Shown here: positions 1 through 8,652 of the stretch, piece after piece
Layout of the letters: each line of letters begins with the position of its first letter
Position numbering within the stretch: the first letter of the stretch is position 1
Source of the DNA: CAWJHE01 sp964614855
GTDB lineage: Bacteria; Chloroflexota; Anaerolineae; Anaerolineales; UBA4823
DNA length: 11,198 nt
NCBI GenBank assembly: GCA_964614855.1
Contig: CAZTMX010000088.1
Span: 1 to 11,198, forward strand
Reading direction: 5' to 3'
Program-made: the position numbers and the translations under genes
The notes under the pieces: generated by a model
What the model saw: only the letters and a program-made list of their open reading frames with translations
Database searches by the model: none
What the model was told of the DNA's origin: nothing

Positions 1-732
1 TCGGGCCTGGTGCCCGACCCGACCTGGAAGCGCATCAACCAGGCGGAAAGCTGGTCATCAGGAGACACATATATCGCCAGTGTGGGTCAGGGATATGTCC
101 TTTCTACCCCTGTACAGGTGCTTTATTCGGCCGCTATCGTTGCCAATAACGGTGTTTTTATTCAACCCACTTTGATCCGTGAAATCCTGGACAGTGATGG
201 AAATGTCGTTCCGATGTGGCGAGATACAGAAGGCAACCTGGTGGAAACACCGACAGAAGGTGCTTACCAGGTATCTCCATTCCAGCCCAGCATCCGCTGG
301 GACCTGACAAAAGATAACAAAATACAGGTATTTGGAGACACATCTATCCGGGGTTGCGAGCCGATCGAAGGCGAGACCAGAAATGTTGAGCCGTGGGTCT
401 TTACCGTGCTGCAACAAGGCATGCGCAGAGCAGTAACCGATGGGACGCTGCAACAGCAATTTGCCACATCCGTGATATCGGCTGCCGGCAAAACGGGTAC
501 CGCCGAGTATTGTGATACCTACGCAGCAGCTCAGAATCGCTGTATTCCAGGGAACTGGCCAACTCACGCCTGGACGGTTGGATATGCTCCTTATGAAAAT
601 CCGGAAATTGCCGTGGTTGCATTTGTTTACGCCGGTGGTGAAGGCGCAAGCGTTGCCGGCCCGATTGTCAGGCGCGTAATGGAGACTTATCTGGAGTTGT
701 ATGCGATTGATAATGCCGGAGCAGCACAGTAG
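1..732 (+). CDS. mrdA: Penicillin-binding protein 2 (class B transpeptidase), C-terminal part
   Basis: This is the 3' end of a gene that begins before the window; the frame is open from base 1 and stops at TAG 730-732, giving 243 codons. It is the C-terminal part of the transpeptidase domain of a class B PBP, which cross-links peptidoglycan on the outer face of the membrane during elongation. The third catalytic motif, KTG, lies at 490-498 within AAGKTGTAE. The segment VGQGYVLSTPVQV near codons 28-40 is typical of the region after the SxN motif; the SxxK serine and SxN motif must lie upstream. The ending with VVAFVYAGGEG and a conserved terminal helix is usual for PBP2. Cysteines at window codons 119, 171 and 181 could form a disulfide in the extracytoplasmic domain (inference). 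Adjacent minCDE and rodA support PBP2 rather than the division paralogue FtsI. Confidence 0.9.
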   Translation, partial: SGLVPDPTWKRINQAESWSSGDTYIASVGQGYVLSTPVQVLYSAAIVANNGVFIQPTLIREILDSDGNVVPMWRDTEGNLVETPTEGAYQVSPFQPSIRWDLTKDNKIQVFGDTSIRGCEPIEGETRNVEPWVFTVLQQGMRRAVTDGTLQQQFATSVISAAGKTGTAEYCDTYAAAQNRCIPGNWPTHAWTVGYAPYENPEIAVVAFVYAGGEGASVAGPIVRRVMETYLELYAIDNAGAAQ

Positions 733-739
733 ATGTTCG

Positions 740-748
740 TGCTATAAT
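740..748 (+). promoter_or_regulatory. Candidate extended -10 promoter for minCDE
   Basis: TGCTATAAT is a perfect TATAAT (743-748) preceded by TG at the extended -10 position. It lies 8 nt after the mrdA stop codon. No recognisable -35 hexamer is seen at 15-19 nt spacing. The predicted start near 755 would leave a leader of about 37 nt before minC. It would act as an internal promoter, letting minC and later genes be transcribed apart from mrdA. Confidence 0.5.
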
Positions 749-791
749 CGCACATCAGCTCTAAGAACTCTCAGCACTTGAGTGGGTTGGA

Positions 792-1478
792 ATGTATCCA
801 AAGGTTCAGATCAAAGGTATAAAAGATGGGTTGTTGGTAACCTTAGGAGAAGGGACCTGGCAAGAAGTCCACCTAGCTCTATTGGAGCAGGTTGATCAGC
901 AGGGAGAATTCTTAAAAGGAGCAAGGCTGGCGGTCGATGTAGGAAACCTGGTTTTGAAAGCCGCTGAAATTGGCCAATTACAGAAAGAGCTCGTGAACCG
1001 TGAGCTCAATTTATGGGCAGTTTTGTCGAACTCTCCTTTGACGGAACAGTCAGCGCAATCCTTTGGGCTTGCCACGCGAATAGCCAGGCCTCAACCACTT
1101 TCTGCTTCACAAAGGACAGATAGTAAGAAATCCAGCACTCAAGATGCGATATTGATCCGGCGGACCTTGCGCTCGGGTTCTGTCGTTGAGAATACGGGAC
1201 ATGTGGTTGTAATCGGGGATGTCAACCCGGGTGCTGAGATTATTGCAAACGGAGATATCGTGGTTTGGGGGAAGCTGCGGGGTTCTGTACATGCTGGTTT
1301 CGAAGGTGATCAAGAAGCAATAGTTTGTGCGCTGGATCTTTCACCCATGCAGGTAAGAATAGCCGGCGAGCTTGCTCTTCCGGCAAAGAAATCCAAAAAA
1401 CCTGCTCCATCCACCGCGCGCATTCGTGATGGGCAGGTAGTTTTCGAAAATTGGGATCCAAAAAGAGAGAGGTTATGA
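792..1478 (+). CDS. minC: Septum site-determining protein MinC
   Basis: MinC inhibits FtsZ assembly and is recruited to the membrane by MinD, blocking division away from midcell. The 228-residue protein matches the family length. Residues 1 to about 100 form the weakly conserved N-terminal FtsZ-inhibiting domain. A polar, basic linker (about 101-118) follows. The C-terminal beta-helix domain carries the diagnostic motifs LRSGS (126-130), GDVNPGAE (142-149), VWGKLRG (158-164) and SPMQVRIA (184-191), which form the dimer and MinD-binding surface. A basic stretch, KKSKK, follows near residue 199. The ATG at 792 is the best start, although its Shine-Dalgarno sequence is weak (only GAGTGGG-like bases). 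The 3' end overlaps minD by 4 nt (ATGA), indicating translational coupling. Confidence 0.93.
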   Translation: MYPKVQIKGIKDGLLVTLGEGTWQEVHLALLEQVDQQGEFLKGARLAVDVGNLVLKAAEIGQLQKELVNRELNLWAVLSNSPLTEQSAQSFGLATRIARPQPLSASQRTDSKKSSTQDAILIRRTLRSGSVVENTGHVVVIGDVNPGAEIIANGDIVVWGKLRGSVHAGFEGDQEAIVCALDLSPMQVRIAGELALPAKKSKKPAPSTARIRDGQVVFENWDPKRERL

Positions 1479-2287
1479 CAGCAAAAGTTCTGACAGTTAC
1501 ATCCGGTAAAGGCGGGGTCGGTAAGACGACAGCCACTGCTAATATTGGGGCTGCACTGGCCTTATCCGGGTTAAAAGTAGTTTGTATTGATGGTGACATT
1601 GGTCTGAGAAACCTGGATGTAGTGATGGGCCTGGAGAACCGGATAGTTTATGACCTGGTTGATGTAGTAGAGGGTCGCTGCCGGTTACGCCAGGCGATGA
1701 TCCGTGATAAACGCTTGCCCGAGCTATATATTATCCCCGCTGCCCAAACCAGGGATAAAAATGCAGTCTCCCCCAGTGATATGGTCCATTTATGTGATGA
1801 CCTGCGTCAGGATTTCGACTGGATTCTGATCGATTCCCCGGCTGGCATCGAGCGGGGTTTCCGTAATGCCATTGCGCCAGCCAATAAGGTGCTGGTGGTC
1901 ACCAACCCAGAGGTCTCTGCGGTGCGTGATGCGGACCGCATTATCGGTCTGGTTGAAGCCGAAGAAAAAGGCCCTGCCCAATTGGTGATCAACCGCATCA
2001 AACCTGGGCTGGTGCGTAAAGGGGACATGCTTTCGGTGGATGATGTACTGGAATTATTAGCGGTCGAATTGATCGGGTTGGTTCCTGATGATGATGTAGT
2101 GCTGCAGAGTACGAACCGCGGTGTCCCTGTGGTTTTGAATGGAAAGAGCAAAGCGGGTACGGCCTTTCGCAACGTTGCGCACAGGTTGATGGGTGAAGAA
2201 ATCCCCTTTCCGAATTTAGAAGAGGAATCCGGCTTCTTTAATCGCCTGGCGCGCATCATTCGCCCTGGAGGCAGCTCAAATGGCTAG
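1475..2287 (+). CDS. minD: Septum site-determining protein MinD (ParA/MinD ATPase)
   Basis: MinD is a membrane-binding ATPase that recruits MinC and is released by MinE. At 270 residues it has the length of E. coli MinD. The deviant Walker A motif KGGVGKTT spans residues 12-19, with signature lysine K12 and K17. IDGDIGLRNLD (38-48) and DSPAGIE (120-126) complete the nucleotide site. The C-terminus (GFFNRLARII and following) is a short amphipathic helix of the kind that anchors MinD to the membrane. The start at 1475 is preferred over an in-frame ATG at 1451 because it follows an AGAGAGG ribosome site, overlaps the minC stop in the usual ATGA arrangement, and places the Walker motif at the family position. 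The 3' end overlaps minE by 8 nt. Confidence 0.97.
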   Translation: MTAKVLTVTSGKGGVGKTTATANIGAALALSGLKVVCIDGDIGLRNLDVVMGLENRIVYDLVDVVEGRCRLRQAMIRDKRLPELYIIPAAQTRDKNAVSPSDMVHLCDDLRQDFDWILIDSPAGIERGFRNAIAPANKVLVVTNPEVSAVRDADRIIGLVEAEEKGPAQLVINRIKPGLVRKGDMLSVDDVLELLAVELIGLVPDDDVVLQSTNRGVPVVLNGKSKAGTAFRNVAHRLMGEEIPFPNLEEESGFFNRLARIIRPGGSSNG

Positions 2288-2549
2288 TTTTATTGATCGA
2301 TTATTGGGTAGAGAAAAGAAAAGCGCATCCCAGGCAAAAGAGCGTCTCAAACTTGTGCTAACCCATGATCGAACCGATCTACCTCCGGCAATGTTGGAAG
2401 AATTGAAGGATGCCATTATTGAGGTGATTTCCAGGCGGGTGGAAATTGACCCCGCTTCTGTGCGCATTGAGATGGCACAAGATGGGCGAGAGCAGCGTTT
2501 GATTGCAGAAATCCCCCTGAACAATTCCAGGCGGCGGCGAACCAGGTGA
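2280..2549 (+). CDS. minE: Cell division topological specificity factor MinE
   Basis: MinE stimulates the MinD ATPase and confines MinCD to the poles. The 89-residue protein has the family layout: an N-terminal amphipathic membrane-targeting segment (ASFIDRLLGREKK), an anti-MinCD helix/strand around SQAKERLKLVLTHDR (17-31), and a C-terminal dimerisation domain containing LKDAIIEVISRRVEIDP. The ribosome site GGAGG (2267-2271) lies within the end of minD, 8 nt before the ATG, and the two genes overlap by 8 nt. The C-terminus is unusually arginine-rich (SRRRRTR). With MinC and MinD immediately upstream the identification is secure. Confidence 0.95.
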   Translation: MASFIDRLLGREKKSASQAKERLKLVLTHDRTDLPPAMLEELKDAIIEVISRRVEIDPASVRIEMAQDGREQRLIAEIPLNNSRRRRTR

Positions 2550-2557
2550 GATAATCG

Positions 2558-3670
2558 ATGTTTGAGAAGAATAATATTTCCTGGCGAAATTTTGATTTCT
2601 GGCTGCTTGGAGCGGTGATCTTGCTGATTATTTTCGGCATGACCATGATCCGTTCTGCCATCGCGGGAAATATTGAGGCTGAAGAATTGAACCTGGTCAA
2701 CAGGCAGCTGCTTTTTGCAGGCGCGGGTTTTGTGGTAACGCTGATTGTGGCAGCCATTGATTATCGCTTGTGGGCATCCATGAGCCGCACATTGTATATT
2801 GGCACCTTCTTACTCCTGGCGGTGCTGTATATCGTCGGCTCTGCGCTCTACGGTTCTGCTCGCTGGTTTGATACCGGGGTGATCCTGATCCAACCTTCCG
2901 AAATTGCGAAAATCGTTTTGATCCTTGTATTGGCTGATTTTTTTACTAGAAACAAAGATAAAGTAGGAGATTTATTCTGGGTTGGTCGCAGTCTGCTTAC
3001 CACCATGGGCATTGTGATTTGGATTCTACTTCAACCCAACCTGAGCACTTCAATTGTGATGCTTGTAATCTGGTTTGCGTTGTTGTGGGCCAGTGGATTG
3101 AGATTAAAACACCTGGCCTTATTTGTGGGTGCGGGTGCGGTTTTGCCAGTAATCAGTTTTCCCTTCCTGGTCGAATACCAACAACGGCGTATCCTGAACT
3201 TTCTTTTTCCAGATGAAAACGCGCGTTATGGTGAAATTTATAATATCCAACAAGCCTTGATCAGCATTGGCTCTGGTGGCTTGTTGGGACAGGGTTATGG
3301 ACACGGATCGCAAGTACAACTGCGGTTCTTAAAGGTGCGTTGGTCTGATTTTATCTTTTCTGCCATGGGACAGGAGTTTGGTTTTGTTGGGATTGTGGCG
3401 GTGATTGCTGTGCTCCTGTTTGTAATTATTCGTTGTTTAAGAGCAGCAAGATTAGCGCGTGACACTTTTGGCGCATTAATTTGTTACGGTGTGGCCACTT
3501 TGCTTGCCTTTCAAACCGTGGTCAATATTGGGGTCAATCTCAATCTCATGCCAGCCACAGGCTTGACCTTGCCTTTTGTTAGCTACGGCGGTAGTTCACT
3601 ACTTTCATCCATGTTAGGTATCGGCCTGGTTGAAAGCGTGATTCTGCGCCATAAAGCCCTGGAATTATAG
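2558..3670 (+). CDS. rodA: Rod shape-determining protein RodA (SEDS peptidoglycan glycosyltransferase)
   Basis: SEDS proteins polymerise lipid II into glycan strands in the membrane; RodA partners PBP2 in elongation. The 370-residue protein has about ten hydrophobic segments. Family motifs include GSARWFD (99-105), QPSEIAK (112-118), QPNLSTS (159-165) and LPFVSYGGSS near the C-terminus. The conserved catalytic aspartate is D264 in RWSDFIFSAMGQEFG; the residues before it differ from the usual HTD triplet of many SEDS proteins. The ribosome site AGGTGAG (2544-2550) overlaps the minE stop codon and lies 7 nt before the ATG. FtsW is the alternative, but linkage to PBP2 and the Min genes favours RodA. 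gltX begins 8 nt downstream, apparently in the same transcript. Confidence 0.92.
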   Translation: MFEKNNISWRNFDFWLLGAVILLIIFGMTMIRSAIAGNIEAEELNLVNRQLLFAGAGFVVTLIVAAIDYRLWASMSRTLYIGTFLLLAVLYIVGSALYGSARWFDTGVILIQPSEIAKIVLILVLADFFTRNKDKVGDLFWVGRSLLTTMGIVIWILLQPNLSTSIVMLVIWFALLWASGLRLKHLALFVGAGAVLPVISFPFLVEYQQRRILNFLFPDENARYGEIYNIQQALISIGSGGLLGQGYGHGSQVQLRFLKVRWSDFIFSAMGQEFGFVGIVAVIAVLLFVIIRCLRAARLARDTFGALICYGVATLLAFQTVVNIGVNLNLMPATGLTLPFVSYGGSSLLSSMLGIGLVESVILRHKALEL

Positions 3671-3678
3671 GAGTATCC

Positions 3679-5324
3679 ATGACAACCATTACAAAACCAG
3701 CCAGGACACGTCTGGCGCCTTCTCCGACAGGGCGAACCCATTTGGGTACCGGTCGAACGGCATTGTATGATTATTTGCTGGCGCGCCAAACAGGCGGGCA
3801 ATTCATCTTACGGATCGAGGATACGGATCAAAAACGGTATGTACCCGGATCGGATGATGAGTTGATGCGCAGTCTACGTTGGATGGGTTTGGAGTGGGAT
3901 GAAGGCCCTGACATTGGAGGCCCAAACGCACCTTACCGGCAAACCGAACGCAGGGAAGTTTATATCCAGGCAGCCCAGAAGTTAATTGAGCAAGGCGATG
4001 CCTATTATTGTTTTTGCACGCCGGACCGTTTGGAGAAAGTGCGGCAAGAGCAGATCAAGCAGAAACAAAATCCCCGCTATGACAAAACCTGTCGAAATCT
4101 CGACCCGGATGAAGCCAGGCGGCGAGTTGCCAACGGGGAGAGGCATGTCATCCGCTTCAAGATGCCAGAAGGTGGCGTTACTACGGGTGAGGATCTGGTT
4201 CGTGGAACAATCAGTGTAGAAAATAGCAATCTGGATGATTCCATTATTGTCAAATCTGACGGCCTGGCTGTTTATCACCTGGCTGCGATGGTGGATGATC
4301 ACTTGATGGATATTACACATGTCATGCGCGGTACTGAATGGTTGTCTACTTTTCCGCTCCACCTTCGCATCATTCGCGCACTGGGTTATGAAGAACCTGA
4401 GTGGGTGCACCTCTCGCTATTCTTGAAGCCCAGCGGAAAAGGAAAGATGAGCAAGCGTGACAGCGCCGACCTGATGAAGGATGGTCATTCAATCTTTTTG
4501 GGGGATCTTCAACAATTGGGTTATTTGCCTGAAGCTGTGGTAAATTGGATGGTGCTTATGGGGTGGAGCCTGGATGACCATACAGAATTCTTTACTATGG
4601 AGGACTTGGTCAAGTATTTTAGTTTAGCCAGACTGAATCCATCACCTGCAGCAGTCAATTTCTCCAAACTGGATCACTTCAATGGTCTGCATATCCGTAA
4701 TTTATCCACCGCTGATTTGGCTGGACGGATAACACCCTTCTTTGAAACTGCAGGGTACTCTCCAACCCTTGAGATGCTAAAGAAAATCGCGCCTGTTATC
4801 CAAGAGAGGATTGTAACGCTGGATGATGCCGTGGAGATGGCTGGCTTTTTCTTTGAAGATGTGGTCGTGCCAAAGCTAGATGATCTGGTTGGCAAAAATA
4901 TGTCAGCTAAAGAGAGCAGTGATGCCCTGCGTCAGGTACTTCACATACTTGAGCCCTTGGCAGAGATCAACCCCGAGAGTGCAGAGGAACCTTTGCGGTC
5001 GCTGGCAGAAACGCTTGGCTTGAAACCAGGCCAGTTATTTGGAATCCTGCGCGCGGCTGTCACCGGTAAAACCGTCAGCCCGCCGCTTTTCGAGAGTATG
5101 GCCATCATTGGCANNNNNNNNNNNNNNNNNNNNNNNNNNNNNNNNNNNNNNNNNNNNNNNNNNNNNNNNNNNNNNNNNNNNNNNNNNNNNNNNNNNNNNN
5201 NNNNNNNNNNNNNGTCACCGGTAAAACCGTCAGCCCGCCGCTTTTCGAGAGTATGGCCATCATTGGCAAAGCAAAGGTGATACAGCGTATCCAAAGCGCA
5301 TTGGACCTGCTGGAAAAAGAATAA
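3679..5324 (+). CDS. gltX: Glutamyl-tRNA synthetase, interrupted by an artefactual assembly gap
   Basis: GluRS is a class I synthetase that charges tRNA-Glu with glutamate. The HIGH-type motif is HLGT (residues 21-24) after LAPSPTGRT, and KMSKR is at 256-260. FILRIEDTD (42-50) is a typical glutamate-binding segment. C111, C113 and C138 correspond to positions of the zinc-binding insert of E. coli GluRS, but the fourth ligand (His) appears to be Asn140. From about residue 330 comes the helical anticodon-binding domain. One hundred N at 5114-5213 and a duplicated 55 nt break the frame, so read literally it ends falsely at 5278-5280. Joining 5113 to 5269 restores a 496-residue protein ending ALDLLEKE at TAA 5322-5324, a normal family length. 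An AGGAG-like site lies 8 nt after the rodA stop, close to the ATG. Confidence 0.95.
5059..5113 (+). repeat. First copy of 55-nt direct repeat at contig end
   Basis: These 55 nt, starting GTCACCGG and ending ATTGGCA, are identical to 5214-5268 on the far side of the N run. They encode part of the GltX C-terminal domain in the correct frame. They are best read as the terminal overlap of two contigs that should have been merged. Confidence 0.97.
5114..5213. other. Assembly gap of 100 N
   Basis: The run is exactly 100 N, a conventional placeholder length. Because the two flanks share an identical 55-nt end, the true gap is probably zero and the flanks overlap; no gene content need be missing here. 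Confidence 0.98.
5214..5268 (+). repeat. Second copy of 55-nt direct repeat at contig start
   Basis: This is identical to 5059-5113. It lies 155 nt downstream of the first copy, which is not a multiple of three, so it is read out of frame if the scaffold is taken literally. Collapsing the two copies restores the gltX frame. Confidence 0.97.
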
Positions 5325-5332
5325 GCGAGGCG

Positions 5333-5360
5333 AACTTTGCCGGCTGAACAAGTTTTTTTT
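5333..5360 (+). terminator. Weak candidate terminator of the rodA-gltX transcript
   Basis: AACTT (5333-5337) pairs with AAGTT (5350-5354), with a possible extra G-C pair next to a bulge, followed by an uninterrupted run of eight T (5353-5360). It lies 9 nt after the gltX stop. The stem is short and AT-rich, so termination may instead rely on the stronger hairpin at 5384-5415. Confidence 0.35.
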
Positions 5361-5375
5361 GTGAGATGAAACTTC

Positions 5376-5415
5376 AAAAAAGAGCGGGGCGCCCATGCTC
5401 ATATGGACGCCCCGC
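5376..5415 (-). terminator. Rho-independent terminator of glnS, possibly shared with gltX
   Basis: GCGGGGCG (5384-5391) pairs with CGCCCCGC (5408-5415); after one mismatch the inner CCAT/ATGG adds four more pairs around a 6-nt loop. On the - strand the stem is followed, after CTC, by six T (complement of 5376-5381), fitting termination of glnS, which ends 24 nt away. On the + strand only a weak T-run follows, so it may also stop gltX transcripts less efficiently. Confidence 0.8.
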
Positions 5416-5439
5416 AAGCTTTAATGTGCTAGTCGAGCT

Positions 5440-7125
<1,686 letters not shown>

Positions 7126-7163
7126 CTTGTATTTACCTCACTTCAAAGAAAAATAGATTAACT

Positions 7164-7172
7164 ATTATAACA
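7164..7172 (-). promoter_or_regulatory. Candidate extended -10 promoter of glnS
   Basis: On the - strand the sequence reads TGTTATAAT, a perfect TATAAT (7164-7169) with an upstream TG. No good -35 is found at 15-19 nt spacing. Transcription would start near 7157, leaving a leader of about 32 nt including the TGAGG ribosome site. Confidence 0.5.
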
Positions 7173-7214
7173 AATCTGACATCTTCCAACCCTGCAGATT
7201 CCTGGAGTGAAGTT

Positions 7215-7243
7215 TTGACAATTGTAGATTTACATGGTACAAT
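7215..7243 (+). promoter_or_regulatory. Strong sigma70-type promoter of tRNA-Gln
   Basis: A consensus TTGACA (7215-7220) is separated by exactly 17 nt from TACAAT (7238-7243), which is preceded by TGG (extended -10). The predicted start near 7250 leaves only about 10 nt of 5' leader before the tRNA. It runs divergently from the glnS promoter, about 40 nt away. Confidence 0.85.
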
Positions 7244-7259
7244 GCTGCTCGCTTGACGA

Positions 7260-7330
7260 TGGGGATTCGTCTAGTGGTAGGACAACGGACTCTGAATCCG
7301 CATGCCGTGGTTCGACTCCACGATCCCCAG
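7260..7330 (+). tRNA. trnQ: tRNA-Gln (anticodon CTG)
   Basis: The 71-nt sequence folds as a cloverleaf. Acceptor TGGGGAT (7260-7266) pairs with ATCCCCA (7323-7329), followed by discriminator G73 (7330). The D arm is GTCT/GGAC with loop AGTGGTA. The anticodon loop is CTCTGAA with CTG at 7292-7294, reading CAG codons. The T arm is CGTGG/CCACG with loop TTCGACT. U1-A72, G73, G10 and the CUG anticodon agree with known GlnRS identity elements. The bottom anticodon-stem pair 27-43 is an A-C mismatch and the variable loop has four bases. CCA is not encoded (CCT follows), so a CCA-adding enzyme is needed. Confidence 0.95.
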
Positions 7331-7339
7331 CCTGAGCAG

Positions 7340-7372
7340 AGCACCCCGTGAAAAATTCGCGGGGTGCTTTTC
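7340..7372 (+). terminator. Rho-independent terminator of tRNA-Gln
   Basis: AGCACCCCG (7340-7348) pairs perfectly with CGGGGTGCT (7360-7368) around an 11-nt loop, followed by TTTT. It starts 9 nt after the tRNA, so promoter, tRNA and terminator make a compact single-gene unit. Confidence 0.88.
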
Positions 7373-7451
7373 CATAATCCTCCCTGATACAGGTGATTAC
7401 TCTAGCGCTGCGAGAGAAAATTTGCCAGGACGCAGCACAAAAAAAGGGGCA

Positions 7452-7460
7452 TGGTATAAT
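7452..7460 (+). promoter_or_regulatory. Candidate extended -10 promoter of sucCD
   Basis: TGGTATAAT combines a perfect TATAAT (7455-7460) with an extended TG. No -35 at suitable spacing is evident (TTGCCA at 7422-7427 is 27 nt away). The start near 7467 would give a leader of about 46 nt with the ribosome site AGGGAGAG. Confidence 0.55.
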
Positions 7461-7512
7461 TTCCCAATTCAAGTATCCTGGTGGTGGTTTTATTCAGGGA
7501 GAGTGGATCTGC

Positions 7513-8649
7513 ATGAAACTTCACGAGTACCAATCAAAACAGATTTTTGCCAAATATGGCATTCCCATTCCCAAGGGAAGAATAGCGGTTACCGCTGATG
7601 AGGCAAAACAAATTGCCAAGGAGCTAGGTAACCGCGTTGTAATTAAATCACAAGTCCTGGTGGGAGGTAGAGGAAAAGCAGGCGGGATCAGACTGGCGAA
7701 GAGCCCGGAGGAAGCGGGTGAATTGGCTGCACAAATCCTTTCAATGGAAATTAAAGGCTTGCCTGTGAGAAAAGTGCTGGTTGATGAAGCTGCAAGTATT
7801 GATAAAGAGATTTATTTTGGCATAACCAATGACAGGGCGGCCCGGAAACCTGTCATGATGGCATCTTCCTCTGGCGGCATTGATATCGAGCAAGTTGCCC
7901 GGGATAACCCTGAAAAGATCATCAAAGTTCACGTGGATCCCCTTCTGGGGCTGAAGGATTATCAAACTCGCCACATCGCAGCCGGGATTGATCTGCCGCG
8001 CGAGCACTGGCGGCAGTTTGGGCAGATTGCTCAAGGCCTGTGGAAGGCTTACCAGGATAGTGATGCTACCCTGGCGGAGATCAATCCGCTGGTGATCACC
8101 AGTGACAACAAGCTCCTGGCTGTAGATGGGAAAATGTTGATCGATGACAATGCCTTGTACCGGCAACCAACCCTGGCAGAGGCACGAGATCTGGATGTGG
8201 AAGCGGCTTCTGAAATTGAAGCACGCCGGTATGGACTTTCGTTCATAAAGTTAGATGGAAATATCGGCTGTATGGTCAACGGTGCGGGTCTGGCAATGAC
8301 CACCATGGATATTATCCAGTTGTTTGGTGGCTCGCCTGCCAACTTCCTGGATATCGGCGGTGGGGCAAGCTCGGAAAAAGTGGCAGCAGCGTTTCGGATT
8401 ATCTTGTCGGACGCAAATGTGAAAGCGGTCTTGATCAATATCTTTGGTGGAATTACACGCTGCGATGAAGTTGCCAGGGGTATCTTGAATGCAATCCATG
8501 AAGTAAAGCCAAAAGTTCCTATGGTGGTTCGACTTGTTGGGACTAATGCTGAAGAGGGGCGGCAAATGCTAGCCAATGCCAGCATGATCACTGCTGAAAC
8601 CCTGGCTGAAGCTGCCCAAAAAGCTGTTACGGTTGCTGGTGGAGGATAG
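7513..8649 (+). CDS. sucC: Succinyl-CoA ligase (ADP- or GDP-forming), beta subunit
   Basis: This is the nucleotide-binding subunit of succinyl-CoA ligase, which with SucD interconverts succinyl-CoA and succinate with phosphorylation of ADP or GDP in the TCA cycle. The 378-residue protein begins MKLHEYQSKQIF, typical of SucC. An ATP-grasp fold occupies about residues 1-235, with Mg-binding E189 and N191 in AEINPL. The ligase domain follows, with GNIGCMVNGAGLAM (249-262) and the signature NIFGGITRCD (309-318). The frame is open upstream to GTG 7393, but ATG 7513 is chosen because AGGGAGAG (7496-7503) lies 9 nt before it and the promoter lies between the two. Nucleotide preference cannot be told from sequence alone. 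sucD begins 4 nt after the stop. Confidence 0.97.
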   Translation: MKLHEYQSKQIFAKYGIPIPKGRIAVTADEAKQIAKELGNRVVIKSQVLVGGRGKAGGIRLAKSPEEAGELAAQILSMEIKGLPVRKVLVDEAASIDKEIYFGITNDRAARKPVMMASSSGGIDIEQVARDNPEKIIKVHVDPLLGLKDYQTRHIAAGIDLPREHWRQFGQIAQGLWKAYQDSDATLAEINPLVITSDNKLLAVDGKMLIDDNALYRQPTLAEARDLDVEAASEIEARRYGLSFIKLDGNIGCMVNGAGLAMTTMDIIQLFGGSPANFLDIGGGASSEKVAAAFRIILSDANVKAVLINIFGGITRCDEVARGILNAIHEVKPKVPMVVRLVGTNAEEGRQMLANASMITAETLAEAAQKAVTVAGGG

Positions 8650-8652
8650 GCC

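Noticed and set aside
707..748. TTGATA (707-712) as the -35 of the minC promoter
   Set aside because: It is 30 nt from the -10, far beyond workable spacing; the extended TG explains the promoter better.
5059..5268. 55-nt direct repeat as a biological duplication or insertion footprint
   Set aside because: The copies sit exactly at the edges of a 100-N placeholder and collapsing them restores the gene, so an assembly artefact explains it.
3679..5280. gltX as a pseudogene with a frameshift near its 3' end
   Set aside because: The shift arises only from the N run and duplicate; the joined frame has a normal C-terminus.
7136..7213. Inverted pair CACTTCA and TGAAGT flanking the glnS promoter
   Set aside because: Only six bases pair, the copies are about 65 nt apart, and neither overlaps a clear regulatory position in a convincing way.
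7393..7512. Upstream in-frame extension of sucC from GTG 7393
   Set aside because: It would run through the sucC promoter and leader, adds residues unlike any SucC N-terminus, and lacks a ribosome site; ATG 7513 fits the family.
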